A program made the translations under genes and the position numbers. Under the pieces are notes generated by a model, which saw only the letters and a list, made by a program, of their open reading frames with translations, did no database searches and was not told the DNA's origin. Source: Clitopilus passeckerianus (taxonomy: Eukaryota; Basidiomycota; Agaricomycetes; Agaricales; Entolomataceae). From it: a stretch of DNA of 64,000 bases. Shown one piece after another: positions 54,301 to 64,000 of this stretch; positions within the stretch are counted from its first letter, which is position 1; each line of letters opens with the position of its first letter. The stretch is taken from contig CALYLX010000037.1 in the NCBI GenBank assembly GCA_944990035.1, forward strand, positions 62,001-126,000, written 5' to 3'.

Positions 54301-57042
54301 TGATCCCCGTATCGGCGTGGTGAAGAAGCTTATTGGCGTTAAACGGAAGTTGGCCCCTGAACTAAACGTGCGGGAAACAGGCAGGAACGTGCAAGCTTCG
54401 CCTTCGTGGATTCGGGAATGGGAGGATTGGCAACAAGATCCTAGTGACGCAGACACACCGGAGGCGATACCAGATGAGGATTCGGACGATGAGTCCATTG
54501 AAGATCTACCGGAAGAAAGTCCCGCGTTCTCTAGGCCTTCAACACCCCTCCCTCATTACCTTCCTCCGGGACCTACTCTGCTGCATACTCATTTCCAACA
54601 TGGTGTTTTATTACCTCTCAGCAAACCCTTGCGACCCCCAGGAGCAGCTGTTGCACCTACCAACATGGCAGCTTCGGCCGCTGCTGCCGCTGCATTTGTT
54701 CCGACGCCGATGTCGCCCGCCGCGGGACTAGGTGCTGCCAACGAAAGATCCAAGTCTGTGGAGGCAGCTGCCTACACTGTTGCAAGAGAGGTTGTGGAGA
54801 ATCCCCCTTGGGCAGAAGCGTGGCGTGCGAGTGGATCTATGTCGGAGCAACAGGTTCCAAATGCAGAGATCTGGCCAATTGATGTTCGCATTGCGGCATC
54901 CCTCATTAATTCTATTCCGGAATGTGAGGGGCCTCTACAGCTAGGTGATCTTTTCGGGGCCTCCAGCAAGAAATCTGCTATTGCTGCTACTTCTGGCACG
55001 AACCCTTCTGAAGACCCGTCACAGAAGACCCTACAGAGGATGGAACCACCCCTCATTACTGTGGCGAAGGGCGACGCGATCATGCACATTCTCCCAACCG
55101 CTGTACGATTTTGGGAGAAGATCGGCATTGGTCCTCGAGGTGGAAAGAAAGATGGAACCGTATTCGCCTTGTTCGAAGACGATGGAGGTCAAAGACAGGA
55201 CAAGGTGGAGAACTGGATGTCTAGGGTGGCCTCGACATGGGAGGTATGTTGAATGAGTTATAGCTTTCTGGAAACTGTTCCCAACGCCGCATACAGAGAC
55301 AACATCTTGGAGTTTTGACCCCAGGCAAGAGTAGCCATTGCTCCAAGGACGGCCTCATGCCCATCCGCTTCGGTTCGTCCTTCTGGAAGTCACTTGGTAA
55401 GCACGGTCAACGTCAGCAAGAAAGCGCCTCTAACTGTGGTTTTCAGCCTCGTGCATTGCCGGCATACCGTCCCTGAACGGAAGCCTCATTTTCTTCGTTG
55501 TTACTCCACTGTGCACTATGTCCCTTGCCTCCCCCATTCTGCGCCAAGTTTTCTCCGCTATCAAGAAAGCCATCAAGACCTACTCAGAAGCCCGGATTCA
55601 CTTCCAGCTGATTCCAGAAGGACTTCTTCATGGCAATCACTCAAATCCAGCTGCCGCCTTCTCCGATACTGAGCTTGTATGCTACTCTTTGTACGACCGC
55701 ATACTGGTGCCCGTGGATCGGACGATGTCAAGGAGGCTGTATGACTATGGAGAGAGGGTGCGCAAATACTTCCAAGAACCAATTGTAACTCTGGCTAGGG
55801 AGAAATATGTCAAGACCGAGGTGGAGTTCAAGAGGAGACAGGACGTTCACCTTGATGTGCTGGAGAAGGGTCTATTCCTGCATGTTGGCTACACCGTCAG
55901 CGAATGCGGGAAATGGGTGCTAATAGCTTGTGTTGACCAGAGAGGTGAGGCTCACGATCTCGGCCTCTGGCTGGCGTCAGGAGAATCAGAAGCGACAGAC
56001 GGCAGTGGTTCAGCGGATACTAGCGGGCTTAGGAGTGAAGGTGGCCAAGGTCCAACAAAAGAGCATATCCTAGTGAAACGCATATGGGATTTCGCAGTTG
56101 CTTTTTCCCGGAAGGCCAATATTGAATGGCGGATCGTGGTCTCAAAGCTGGGTGCCATGAGCGAAGGAGAACTGAATGGTATGTGGTAGTCTCCTTGCAG
56201 TGCATTTAATATCTGACCGCTCCTTGACAGCCTGGGCTAACCTTCTTGACGACAGCCGACTCATTCATGGCCCTCCCCACCTCCATGTATCTCTCCTATC
56301 AGTGCAACAAGATGCCCCTTGGACCTTTTGCAACACAATGGCACCTCCTGGGCCCGTCAAGCAGACTCCTTCAAAGACAAGCTCGAGTGGGATATCACGC
56401 TCAAGTGCGATGATCCTCACGTCAAACAAGTCACATCCCAACCAACCTCAAAACATCTTCACGGACATCACAAGCACTGTCTATACCGTGCCATCATATA
56501 CACATCTGCCACAAAGTCTACCGATGTCTTCCCATGGCCTAGGACCGGACCTTGGATATATTCCCGAAGACGAAAGTGCTCCGTATTCCTCAACTACACC
56601 CTTGTCTTCACCGGTCCTTCAGTCCTGGAATCTAGACGCGATACATAAGCCCCATCCCGTACCTCTCCGGCCACAGCTCTCATCGACGATGATCTGCGTT
56701 CTTTCGAACTCTAACAGCGCAACGTCCAATGTCAGCATGCTACATCTACATCTTCTCTATACAACCGATGATCCCAAATCATCGACTGATCAAAGGGCTT
56801 TGCAAGACTCCATTGTAAAGAACTTCCATGACCTTTCTATTCTATCGGCTCTACGATGGCGTTTAGGTCCCAGTTTCATGAATCAGTGCAATGGACCTGC
56901 CAAGTCAAGAGGGAGAGCCTACCTTCCTTTCCATCTTGGCGCCGTCAATGCGATGAAAGACGCTTTGGGACGGGATAACGCCTGCGAGGATTCTATCAGT
57001 GGAGGCCCGGGAATGAGTGAGGTAGAAGGCGGAGAGATCTAA
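51324..57042 (+). CDS. MED13: Mediator complex subunit 13 (Med13/Srb9)
   Basis: Five exons (51324-51669, 51801-55243, 55297-55396, 55447-56178, 56231-57042) give 1810 residues. The N-terminal domain carries PLLYCQLQVHVSWQSQSGLP and FLEAVRIRLLDDIAKA. The middle is disordered, Ser/Pro/Thr-rich, with a Met/Asp-rich tract (DIDMDFDMGMDMGFDMDAG, about residue 670) and several SP/TP sites. The C-terminal Med13 domain has FVVTPLCTMSLASPILRQVF, DRTMSRRLYDYGERVRKYFQ, LHVGYTVSECGKWVLIACVD, WRIVVSKLGAMSEGELN and the end AYLPFHLGAVNAMKDAL. Med13 links the CDK8 kinase module to core Mediator. Length is in the usual range. Promoter shared with the DUF2433-like gene. Confidence 0.92.
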
Positions 57043-57681
57043 TATCATTACTATTTCCTTCTTTTGTGTCTTTCATCTATCTTCTCGTTCTGTTGTTGTA
57101 TTTTTATAGGCATTCTGGCTGACATTTTCTTGCATTTCCCGTATACCACCTCTAATTTCTTGATACTCCTACAGCATTTGTATTGGTTCTCGTATTGTAT
57201 TGCATTGATGTATTGGGTTTATTTATTTAATTCACTAGCATATGTAGGCATCTCTTCACAGCCAATTACGAAACGATAGACCGCTATTTGGCCGAACGAC
57301 GTAGAGGGGCCGTGTTTAGACTTGGGGCTGAACAAACAATAACGGGAGCAAATGGGGCAGGTTCGGGATAAATAATTTCTTAAGAAGGGCAGCGAGAAGA
57401 CCGACGGCCCCACAGAGGGTTGCTGATTGGCTGGTTTTGTCTGTGTCGGTCCCAACAGTAAACACGGTGGCTGAGGGCTGCAAAGCCGAAAACCGGTCTA
57501 TCGTTTCGTAACTGGCTGCAATACAATTCATAGTTAGCCCCTCCTTGTAAGGTTGTGAGTTCGGATTATTCTGCATGAGATTACGCATATATCGAGCCTT
57601 TCTTTTTGATGGGGTTTCTGCGCATACAGCCACTTCCCCCCGCCCCCTCTCTTTCATTTATTCTATTCTAACCACTTCGGA
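57043..57681. other. Intergenic region
   Basis: About 640 bp between MED13 and a small plus-strand orphan. The 9-mer CGAAACGAT-type segment near 57268-57280 (AATTACGAAACGATAGACCG) reappears inverted near 57495-57515 (CGGTCTATCGTTTCGTAA), giving an 18-bp inverted repeat with about 220 bp between arms. Confidence 0.45.
57265..57513. repeat. Inverted repeat, 18-bp arms
   Basis: TTACGAAACGATAGACCG at about 57265-57282 is the exact reverse complement of CGGTCTATCGTTTCGTAA at about 57494-57511. The roughly 210 bp between the arms has no gene, consistent with a small non-autonomous element (MITE-like) or a large hairpin. Confidence 0.65.
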
Positions 57682-58295
57682 ATGGCTTCAGCCTCGTCCA
57701 ATCAGCCTGTCGAGGAATTTCGCGCCGACATGGTGGCCAACGGCTTCTACTATCCGAACTCCCTGCTCAGGCAAACAAGTCTGAGTGCCATGAAAACCTC
57801 GAAGGATTCTGAGGCAGCTCGACTGGGATATCAAACATTCATCACAGAAGTCAAGGTTCTAGTTCTGAACTTGTTTCCCAAGGCAAGCCTCGAAACGGAG
57901 AAGGTTCCAGCGTCCTGGGTCAACGTCTAGACGACGTCCTCATGTTTAACTAGGATATTCTGCAACGGTTTGCCGGTGAAAAAGCTCAAGAAGCGATGCT
58001 GGGATGTGCCCTCATCCCCAAAGCGACTCTATGCGACTTCCACATCGCACTTCGCGGTATTTTCAAACTGGGAGATGCCAAGGCGATTGAATTGGTCAAG
58101 TTTCTCTACATTCCGTTGGTCCCAATGATTCAAGAGAGGTATGGTAACTTCATTAGAATCAACCAGGTATATGACTTATATGTTGCGTATATGCGACCAG
58201 CCTCCCCGAAATATACCTTGACGATGTTGTCTACCAAGAATATAAGAAATCACGTCCCGAGAATCTGTCTTCCGAGCCGCCTGGAGGTGAGTTAA
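57682..58295 (+). CDS. Small orphan, about 175-190 residues, 3' end uncertain
   Basis: Exon 57682-57918 (FRADMVANGFYYPNSLLRQT, then TFITEVKVLVLNLFPKAS) joins 57954 on (DILQRFAGEKAQEAMLGCAL, then LVKFLYIPLVPMIQERYG). After residue 150 the frame can be read straight to 58295 or spliced once more (GTATAT at 58167 to an AG near 58239, same final frame). No membrane segment, no motif I recognise. The consistent phase across the first intron and the protein-like composition favour a real gene. Confidence 0.5.
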
Positions 58296-59130
58296 TAGCA
58301 GAAACTCGAGTCGTCTCGAGAGTCGCTTGCAACGCCTAATTGATCTTGAAGTAACTGCGCGCGCTTTTTCAGGTGACAAAGGCAAAAGGCATGGCGAACA
58401 GAAATCAAACTTTTAGAGCTATTTGAGTCGCGCATTCGCTTCTCGTTTCATACCAGTCTTTTCGTTGCGTTGCAGGTATACATGTAGAAGTTAGATGATT
58501 TCCGGAACCAACTTTATTAGAGAAAGACTGCTTCATCCAACAGAATCCAAACAAAATCGCTCTGTGGGACACCAGAGTTTTTGGCCAAGTTCCGTTTCGC
58601 AAGTCTGCGACACCTCCGAATCACGTGTGATTTAGGACAAGCATTTGACTCCAACTTCAAGTTCGACGTCAGCCACCCGAGCGAGCTCGACGGAATCCAT
58701 GAATACTTGAAAGAAAACATACAATACCAGCGAACACCGAGCGTGGGGTGAAGAGGTACATCCGTGAAAGAAGCTCGCATGGTCAGATAAGTCGTCCCCG
58801 TGCAGGAAGGACGCCCCAGGCCCAGGCTGGTCCCGGCTATTGGGCTATTGGGAAGACATCTTAAGTGCAGGGTGCTTTGGTGTTCAGACTTCGACGGTGC
58901 AGGGTACTCCGGTTCCAAGTATCTCCCCTGGAAGGCTGCCTGCGAGACGGGCATTCCCACTGGACAAGTTCCTGGTCTTTTTTCTCGCGCTACGCCCTTG
59001 GTGTACCCAAAGCTTATGTCGATGGTTCGAGAATGCAGTACGATATTGTATCAATCCTGTGTACTGAATATTAAGGGTACAGTGACAGTACCATAACGTC
59101 TGGGTAACAAGAATATAGTAATGTCATTCC
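58296..59130. other. Intergenic region with dispersed repeat copy 3
   Basis: No supported gene. The centre carries the repeat described separately. Short plus frames across 58800-59096 contain VFRLRRCRVLRFQVSPLEG-type text in three overlapping frames and no consistent reading. Confidence 0.4.
58640..58990 (+). repeat. Dispersed repeat, copy 3
   Basis: Same order of blocks as copy 2 (39985-40335). This copy has a longer open stretch at its left (ACAAGCATTTGACTCCAAC to CGAACACCG) reading FDSNFKFDVSHPSELDGIHE, a protein-like sequence I cannot assign, followed by a stop. An inserted stretch around 58830-58865 separates it from copy 2. Confidence 0.65.
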
Positions 59131-60217
59131 TTACTGATTCTTCCTCTCGGAAGCGTTGAATCCCTTCGGTACTGTTCCAGCCTTGCTCAATGGGCTCTGA
59201 ATGGACGCGAGTGCGCGGAATGCAAGCAGAGGTACAGGAAGGAGGATGAAGAGGGTGATGAGAAGGGATATGATGAGCCCGGGTGTCAAAAGCTGGTAGT
59301 GATGCAAGATACCGGCTTTCTTCGTGTCCACGGCTAGGGACTTGGGGCCATCGAAGACGCCAGAGACAGCGGGACGGTTGGGGATAGCAGCGCCTCCCGT
59401 GTGCGAGTCGAACCCTTCTTGCCTGGCGTATAGACCAAAGTGCGCTGGTTTTGAGCCAGTGTAAACAACGAGAACGGAGTGCGAGGCTTCAAGCAAGGCA
59501 TCAATGGATGATGCGAGTAATTCAGCTATAGAGAGAAGCGTGAGCCTTGATCTTTTTGAAGTATCAAGATTGTCCACATACATTCCCAGGCCATTTCGTC
59601 CTTCCTGTCTGCACCAGTTCTGTCCTCCAGAGATGGCATATTGACTCTGACGACGGCCTTTCCATTGTGGAAGACCGGATTGATCTGACCTACAGCGTGA
59701 ACTGATGGATGCGAACCGCAGCGGGCTGCGAGTGCCTCTGATATGCTGCTCAAATCAACGTCGTCTTCCTCATTATTTCCTCGGGGTTTGGTGGAAAGGT
59801 ATTGAAATTGGCGTTGTGAAGGTGCATGTCTGATTGCTTGAACGAGAGGGGAGTTTGAGGGCAAGGTTCGTAAATCGGAGGCATGAAGCTGCGGGCTGTT
59901 AATGAGTTGAGGGCATCAATGTAAGTTCATCGGGCTTACTCCTGGATGCTCTACGAGTAATACTGCGTTGAAATCGCAAACTTCATCGTTGACAAGCATA
60001 TCCTCGAGTAAAGGCGCAGCGTGACTTGGCTTTGAAGGGAGTGTGTCGAGAGCATTTGATCTACAGTTTGACCCTTGAGTATGAGCAATCTGGTCAGGCA
60101 GCTGATTACTCACTGTTTAGAGCTCCATGCTACCAGAGGTACTGTATTGGCATATGCATTGACGCCAAGAGGAGCACCGACAAGCGCAGCGACGGCGACA
60201 GCGACAACAGCGACCAT
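59131..60217 (-). CDS. V-ATPase assembly factor, Voa1/BIG1-like type I ER membrane protein
   Basis: Four exons (complement of 60114-60217, 59940-60060, 59582-59888, 59131-59525) give 308 residues. The N-terminus MVAVVAVAVAALVGAPLGVN is a signal peptide. A lumenal domain contains VCDFNAVLLVEHPG and later HSVLVVYTGSKPAHF. A single C-terminal helix LLTPGLIISLLITLFILLPV (about 250-270) precedes a short tail (LASIQSPLSKAG, then lysines near the end). The tyrosine/Pro-Gly entry to the helix (HHYQLLTPG) and the overall layout match the Ac45/VOA1/BIG1 family, which helps assemble the V-ATPase Vo sector in the ER and affects cell-wall glucan. The start is fixed by the signal peptide. Divergent from the acyl-CoA dehydrogenase gene at 133 bp. 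Confidence 0.75.
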
Positions 60218-60350
60218 GGCAGTGACGAAGGAAGAGTGACTTGCACGTGACTTCGGGAGATAGGAATAACATGTGACATTAGCGGTTAACCGCATCTCAA
60301 GCTCCGGACTACCGAAGTTTGGAGGACTCGGAACTCTCCTTTTTACTACC
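60218..60350. promoter_or_regulatory. Compact bidirectional promoter, Voa1-like and acyl-CoA dehydrogenase genes
   Basis: 133 bp between divergent start codons. No TATA box seen; contains GAGTGACTTGCACGTGACTT (CACGTG at 60243-60248), a general bHLH core. Confidence 0.5.
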
Positions 60351-61961
60351 ATGGCTGCTGTCTTGAATATTGCTCTGAGGAATGTTGCTAAGCCTAGGAA
60401 TTTCGCTAGGATATCCAGGACAGCGACAAGAGCGTTCTCTGCATCGAGATGTAACAGGTTTGCCGAGGAACGACCCCAGCTTACCTCGTTAGATACCTTC
60501 ACGGACGAGGAGAACATGTTGAGGGATGCTGGTGAGTGTACACAGCTTTCTGTATACATGACTTATGTTGACCCCCGCGATAGTTCAGCGCTTCTCACGA
60601 GAAGTTGTCGCCCCGAAGGTTCGCGAGATGGACGAGAACGAGATGATGGACCCGGCTGTCATCAAGGGCCTCTTCGACCAAGGAGTAAGAAGATCTATTC
60701 TTCTGTATGATGGGAAGCATGTTCTGACTGCATTTTTTGCCACTAGCTCATGGGGATTGAAACCTCTGCTGACCATGGTGGAGCCGAGTCTTCATTCACC
60801 TCTGCAATCATTGCCATTGAGGAACTCGCTAAAATCGACCCATCGGTCTCGGTTATGTGCGACGTGCACAACACCCTCGTTAACACCATTTTCCGCAAGT
60901 ATGGTAACAAGGAGCAACAAGACAAATGGCTTCCTCAACTTGCCGAGTCCAAGGTCCGCCTCGTCAACTCTGTTCCGCGTTATCTTCAGCTCATGCATTG
61001 TGATTCTATAGCTCGGTTCATTCTGTCTCTCTGAGCCCGCATCTGGCTCGGACGCCTTTGCTCTGCAGACTCGTGCTGTTAAGGAGGGCGACCACTACAT
61101 AATTAATGGATCCAAGATGTGGATTACAAACTCTCACGAGGCTGAGATCTTCCTCATCTTCGCCAATGTCAGTCTATATTTCATTATTTTGCTCGAGACC
61201 TTTCTGACCGTTTCCCCAGGTTGACCCTACCAAAGGTTACAAGGGTATAACATGCTTCGTCGCCACAAAGGACATGGGCATCGAGATTGCGAAGAAGGAG
61301 CAAAAGCTCGGTATCCGTGCATCCTCGACATGCACACTAAACTTTGATAATCTCAAGGTTCCTGAGGAGAATATTATTGGCAGTGTTGGCCAAGGATACA
61401 AGGTTTGCACCAGTTTGACCTACTTGTATAACTGTTGCTCAATCTCTTCATCTAGATCGCCATTGAGATCCTTAACGAGGGTCGTATCGGCATTGCCGCT
61501 CAAATGGTTGGCCTTGCCCAAGGCGCCTTCGACCTTGCAGTGCCATATACCTACCAACGCTCCCAATTCGGTCAACCCATCGGCACCTTCCAATCCATGC
61601 AGCACCAATTCTCGAAGGCTTTGATCGATATCACGTCCGCAAGACTGTTGACCTACAATGCTGCAAGGAGAAAGGAGGAAGGCAAGAGCTTCCAGATGGA
61701 GGCTGCTATGGCTAAGTACTGGGCTAGTCAGGTTGCCCAGAGCGTTTCTGGTGCTGCCATTGAGTGGGCTGGTGGGGTTGGGTTCACTAGGGAGACCGGC
61801 ATTGAGAAGTTCTGGAGAGATTCCAAGATTGTATGTCTTTTCTCATCACATCATAGTTTGCAGGTTTATTGATTATAATTTTGCAGGGGGCTATCTATGA
61901 GGGAACTTCGAACATTCAACTACAGGCTATTGCTAAACTAATACAGAAGCAGTATTCATAG
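60351..61961 (+). CDS. Short/branched-chain acyl-CoA dehydrogenase, mitochondrial
   Basis: Seven exons (60351-60531, 60584-60684, 60747-60953, 61012-61167, 61220-61402, 61456-61830, 61887-61961) give 425 residues. The N-terminal 40 residues are Arg/Ala/Ser-rich and lack acids, as in a mitochondrial presequence. Conserved blocks are [71 protein letters not shown] and [16 protein letters not shown]. The end [20 protein letters not shown] includes the catalytic glutamate (Glu406) in the position used by short/branched-chain and isobutyryl enzymes. FAD-dependent, it would oxidise 2-methylbutyryl- or isobutyryl-CoA in isoleucine/valine breakdown; exact chain preference is not visible. Confidence 0.92.
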
Positions 61962-62261
61962 TCTCACTGTTATTGGCTACACTTCACGATTACATTTTGC
62001 ATCCAATGAACATATCTAATATCGAATTTTACTTGGGGTCTGCCGCACGGTACTCACGTGTGAAAACGACTGTTGCCCTGAGTCACTAGCTAGCTATTTA
62101 CTCACACCACTGTTGACCACCAGCTCGGATTGTGAACCGCAAGACTACCGGTTATCTGAACTTCGCGAATCTTATTGTTTTGAGATCTCTTTCTCGCTAT
62201 TCCATTACTTGGATGATGTTCTAGTCGAGTATTAAGCGTTCATACCCAATGACTACCCAAA
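61962..62261. other. Intergenic region
   Basis: 300 bp between two plus-strand genes. An ATG at 62250 opens a short frame that would compete with the next gene's start; no other signal. Confidence 0.35.
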
Positions 62262-63318
62262 ATGTCTGCCAAAATTATCAAACAGTCCCAGCGACCAAAA
62301 ACTAAGGAGATTGTGGATTCATGTTCGTAATATCTCCTTCCGAATAACTGTATCCTCAAATGATGTGTCATTCTAGCGCACCCTCTTCTTGAAAATAATC
62401 GTTCTATGATTGAATCCATTCGTAAGGCGACCTTTGATTTTGGTCCTCAAGAGAGACACAAGGTATGAAGCACGCCCAAATATATCTCTTCTTACTCATG
62501 TAATCCCTCTGCAGCTTGACGTGTATTACCCTGAAGAAACAACAGAAAATAAACAATACCCTTGCTTGGTCTACTTCTATGGTGGTGGCCTTGTCCGTGG
62601 TTCACGAACCTTGGCCCCTTATCACTTGGTTTACAACAATGTTGGCGCGTTTTTCGCCTCTAGAGGGATCCTGACTATCGTTCCCGACTATCGCCTCGCT
62701 CCTGGAATAATATTCCCAGAAGGCTCAGAAGATGTACGAGATGCTCTCCAATGGGTCTTTCAAAATGTGAAGGAACGTGAACCGGAACGCACTTTTATTC
62801 TTGCGCATTCTGCTGGTGGACTCCATGTTTCTGGACTCATGCTTCAACCCGAATATTTCGCAACGATGGCCAAGGGGATTCGTGGCGTAATCTTCATGGG
62901 TGTCCCCTTCCTTGCCTCTCCGAGCCGACCCGAATTCTTCTCGAATGCCCTGCAGTACTATGGAGGCAAGGAAGGCGTCAAGAAGAACATGCCTCTTCCT
63001 CTACTCGAACAAACGGATAAAGACTACGTCTGCGGATTCCCATCGGTCTGGAATTTGATCGCTGGAAGTGAACCCCGAGCTATTGCGAAAGCTATCCAGG
63101 CCTTTACCAAGGAGCTTGCAAATAAAGGAGGGAAGGTTGAGGAGTTTGTACTGGAGGGACATGATCATTCCAGCCCTATTTTGGCCCTTTCTTCGGGGTC
63201 CGGAGAAGAATGGGGTGAATGTGTTGCTGAATTGGTTAGGATTGCGACGGAGTCGTTGGAGCAAAATACTCATATAACTGCTACTACGCTTGAATCAATA
63301 GACCCGTCCCCTACTTAG
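62262..63318 (+). CDS. Alpha/beta hydrolase (alpha/beta hydrolase-3 / esterase type)
   Basis: Three exons (62262-62322, 62377-62462, 62515-63318) give 316 residues. LDVYYPEE, then CLVYFYGGGLVRGSRTLAP carries the oxyanion motif in YGGG rather than the classical HGGG. VPDYRLAPG, EDVRDALQWVF and the nucleophile elbow FILAHSAGGLHVSG follow, with a terminal LEGHDHSSPILAL supplying the catalytic His. The order matches hormone-sensitive-lipase-like or kynurenine-formamidase-like hydrolases. The substrate is unknown. The start at 62262 (MSAKIIKQSQRPKTKE) is chosen because only this frame splices into the hydrolase. Confidence 0.82.
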
Positions 63319-63342
63319 GTCTATTCTACACCCTCTGAGAAT

Positions 63343-64000
63343 CTACAACAAAGGAACAATACTCTTCAGGAATTTCTCGGGATCTTCCCACTGCAACTGT
63401 TTCGTTGTTAGTATTGCATATTTCGTTTCATAGACGGAAATGATCCCTCACGAAATGATTAGCTCCTCTGACCATAATGATAGGCCGTTCGATTGCTTTC
63501 TCCCTCCATGCTTCCCCTGTCTTTTCTCCAGCATAGAAGCAAGTCCAACAAGAATTCTCGCAAAAAACGAATTTCAAGTCCATCCCATCCCATGGTTGAA
63601 ATTTGTTGAATACTGTCGCATCACTGGTCGAAGTAATGACATCTCTGCTGAACGGTCCTCTCACCATTGCAATTTCGTTGCCGCTAGTAGCGACCCCAGC
63701 ATAGCATTTCATGAAGTCAGGGTTAGACGCCTCGGTACGCCAGGTGCTCTCCCTGATAGGGTGCTGAGTAGGCTCGACGTATCTCTTGACTGGGTCCTTT
63801 TCGTCGGCTGGATAACTAAACCATCCGCAGATCCAATCTTGTAAAACATCTTCAGCTTTGGCCGGATCAGGATTGGCGGCCGCGATCCTCTGCTGTTCGC
63901 TAGCTTGGATGGAGGGGAATCCAAAACAGGTGGAGCTTGGATCTGGAATGATTTCTTAGTTTTACATTCAGGAGATACTGAAAATCTAGGTACCAAAGAG
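63343..64000 (-). CDS. Alpha/beta hydrolase, 5' partial
   Basis: The last exon is complement of 63343-63396 (LQWEDPEKFLKSIVPLL then stop) and the preceding one is complement of 63452 to about 63945. The latter reads EQQRIAAANPDPAKAEDVLQ, DWICGWFSYPADEKDPVKRY, then AWREKAIERPIIMVRGANHF. NHF-LQWEDPEKF is the catalytic-His region and C-terminus of a fungal alpha/beta hydrolase fold-1 protein. Upstream an in-frame stop and a GTACCT...CTAAG stretch suggest a short intron at about 63947-63994, so the 5' part with the nucleophile lies outside the window. The stop is 25 bp from the stop of the other hydrolase (convergent). Substrate unknown. Confidence 0.7.

Overview
The window is a gene-dense piece of nuclear DNA from a filamentous basidiomycete, most likely a mushroom-forming agaricomycete. 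The evidence is the large number of short (about 47-70 nt) GT-AG introns, several micro-exons, intergenic gaps of 130-1500 bp on both strands, and protein families typical of that group (DUF6534-type membrane protein, multi-intron E-class P450, orphan membrane proteins). I name no species. Exon coordinates come from reading splice sites by eye and checking that the phases close.

Region 1-17.5 kb holds transcription, chromatin and low-complexity genes. These are a LIM-domain-binding co-regulator (3' end cut by the window edge), a PNUTS/Ppn1-like PP1 regulator, a divergently transcribed HMG-box protein, two adjacent same-strand WW-domain genes (one small, one encoding an approximately 1867-residue Q/P-rich protein), and a small single-pass membrane protein.

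Region 18-33 kb is mostly housekeeping: enoyl-CoA reductase Tsc13, a secreted proline-rich protein, an unresolved DUF6534-like membrane gene next to a duplicated non-coding or relic segment, Elongator subunit Elp6, ribosomal protein eL8, an isochorismatase-like hydrolase, a short-chain dehydrogenase and a class-3 (DAG-lipase-like) lipase.

Region 33-48.7 kb mixes conserved genes (Icp55 aminopeptidase, a PPOX-family protein, a cytochrome P450) with accessory material: a decayed folylpolyglutamate/dihydrofolate-synthase fragment, copies of a dispersed repeat, an orphan with a PD-(D/E)XK-like signature, and a 953-residue orphan membrane protein.

Region 48.9-64 kb carries a DUF2433/RRM-like protein divergent from Mediator subunit 13 (153 bp apart), a small orphan, another copy of the dispersed repeat, a V-ATPase-assembly (Voa1/BIG1-like) protein divergent from a short/branched-chain acyl-CoA dehydrogenase (133 bp apart), and two alpha/beta hydrolases, the last running off the window edge. 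I found no rRNA, tRNA, CRISPR array or complete transposon. The best leads for new biology are the degenerate-WW giant protein with its internal repeats, the PD-(D/E)XK-like orphan, the FolC-like relic with its dispersed repeat, and unusual splicing (a GC-AG intron and exons of 3, 7, 11 and 12 nt).
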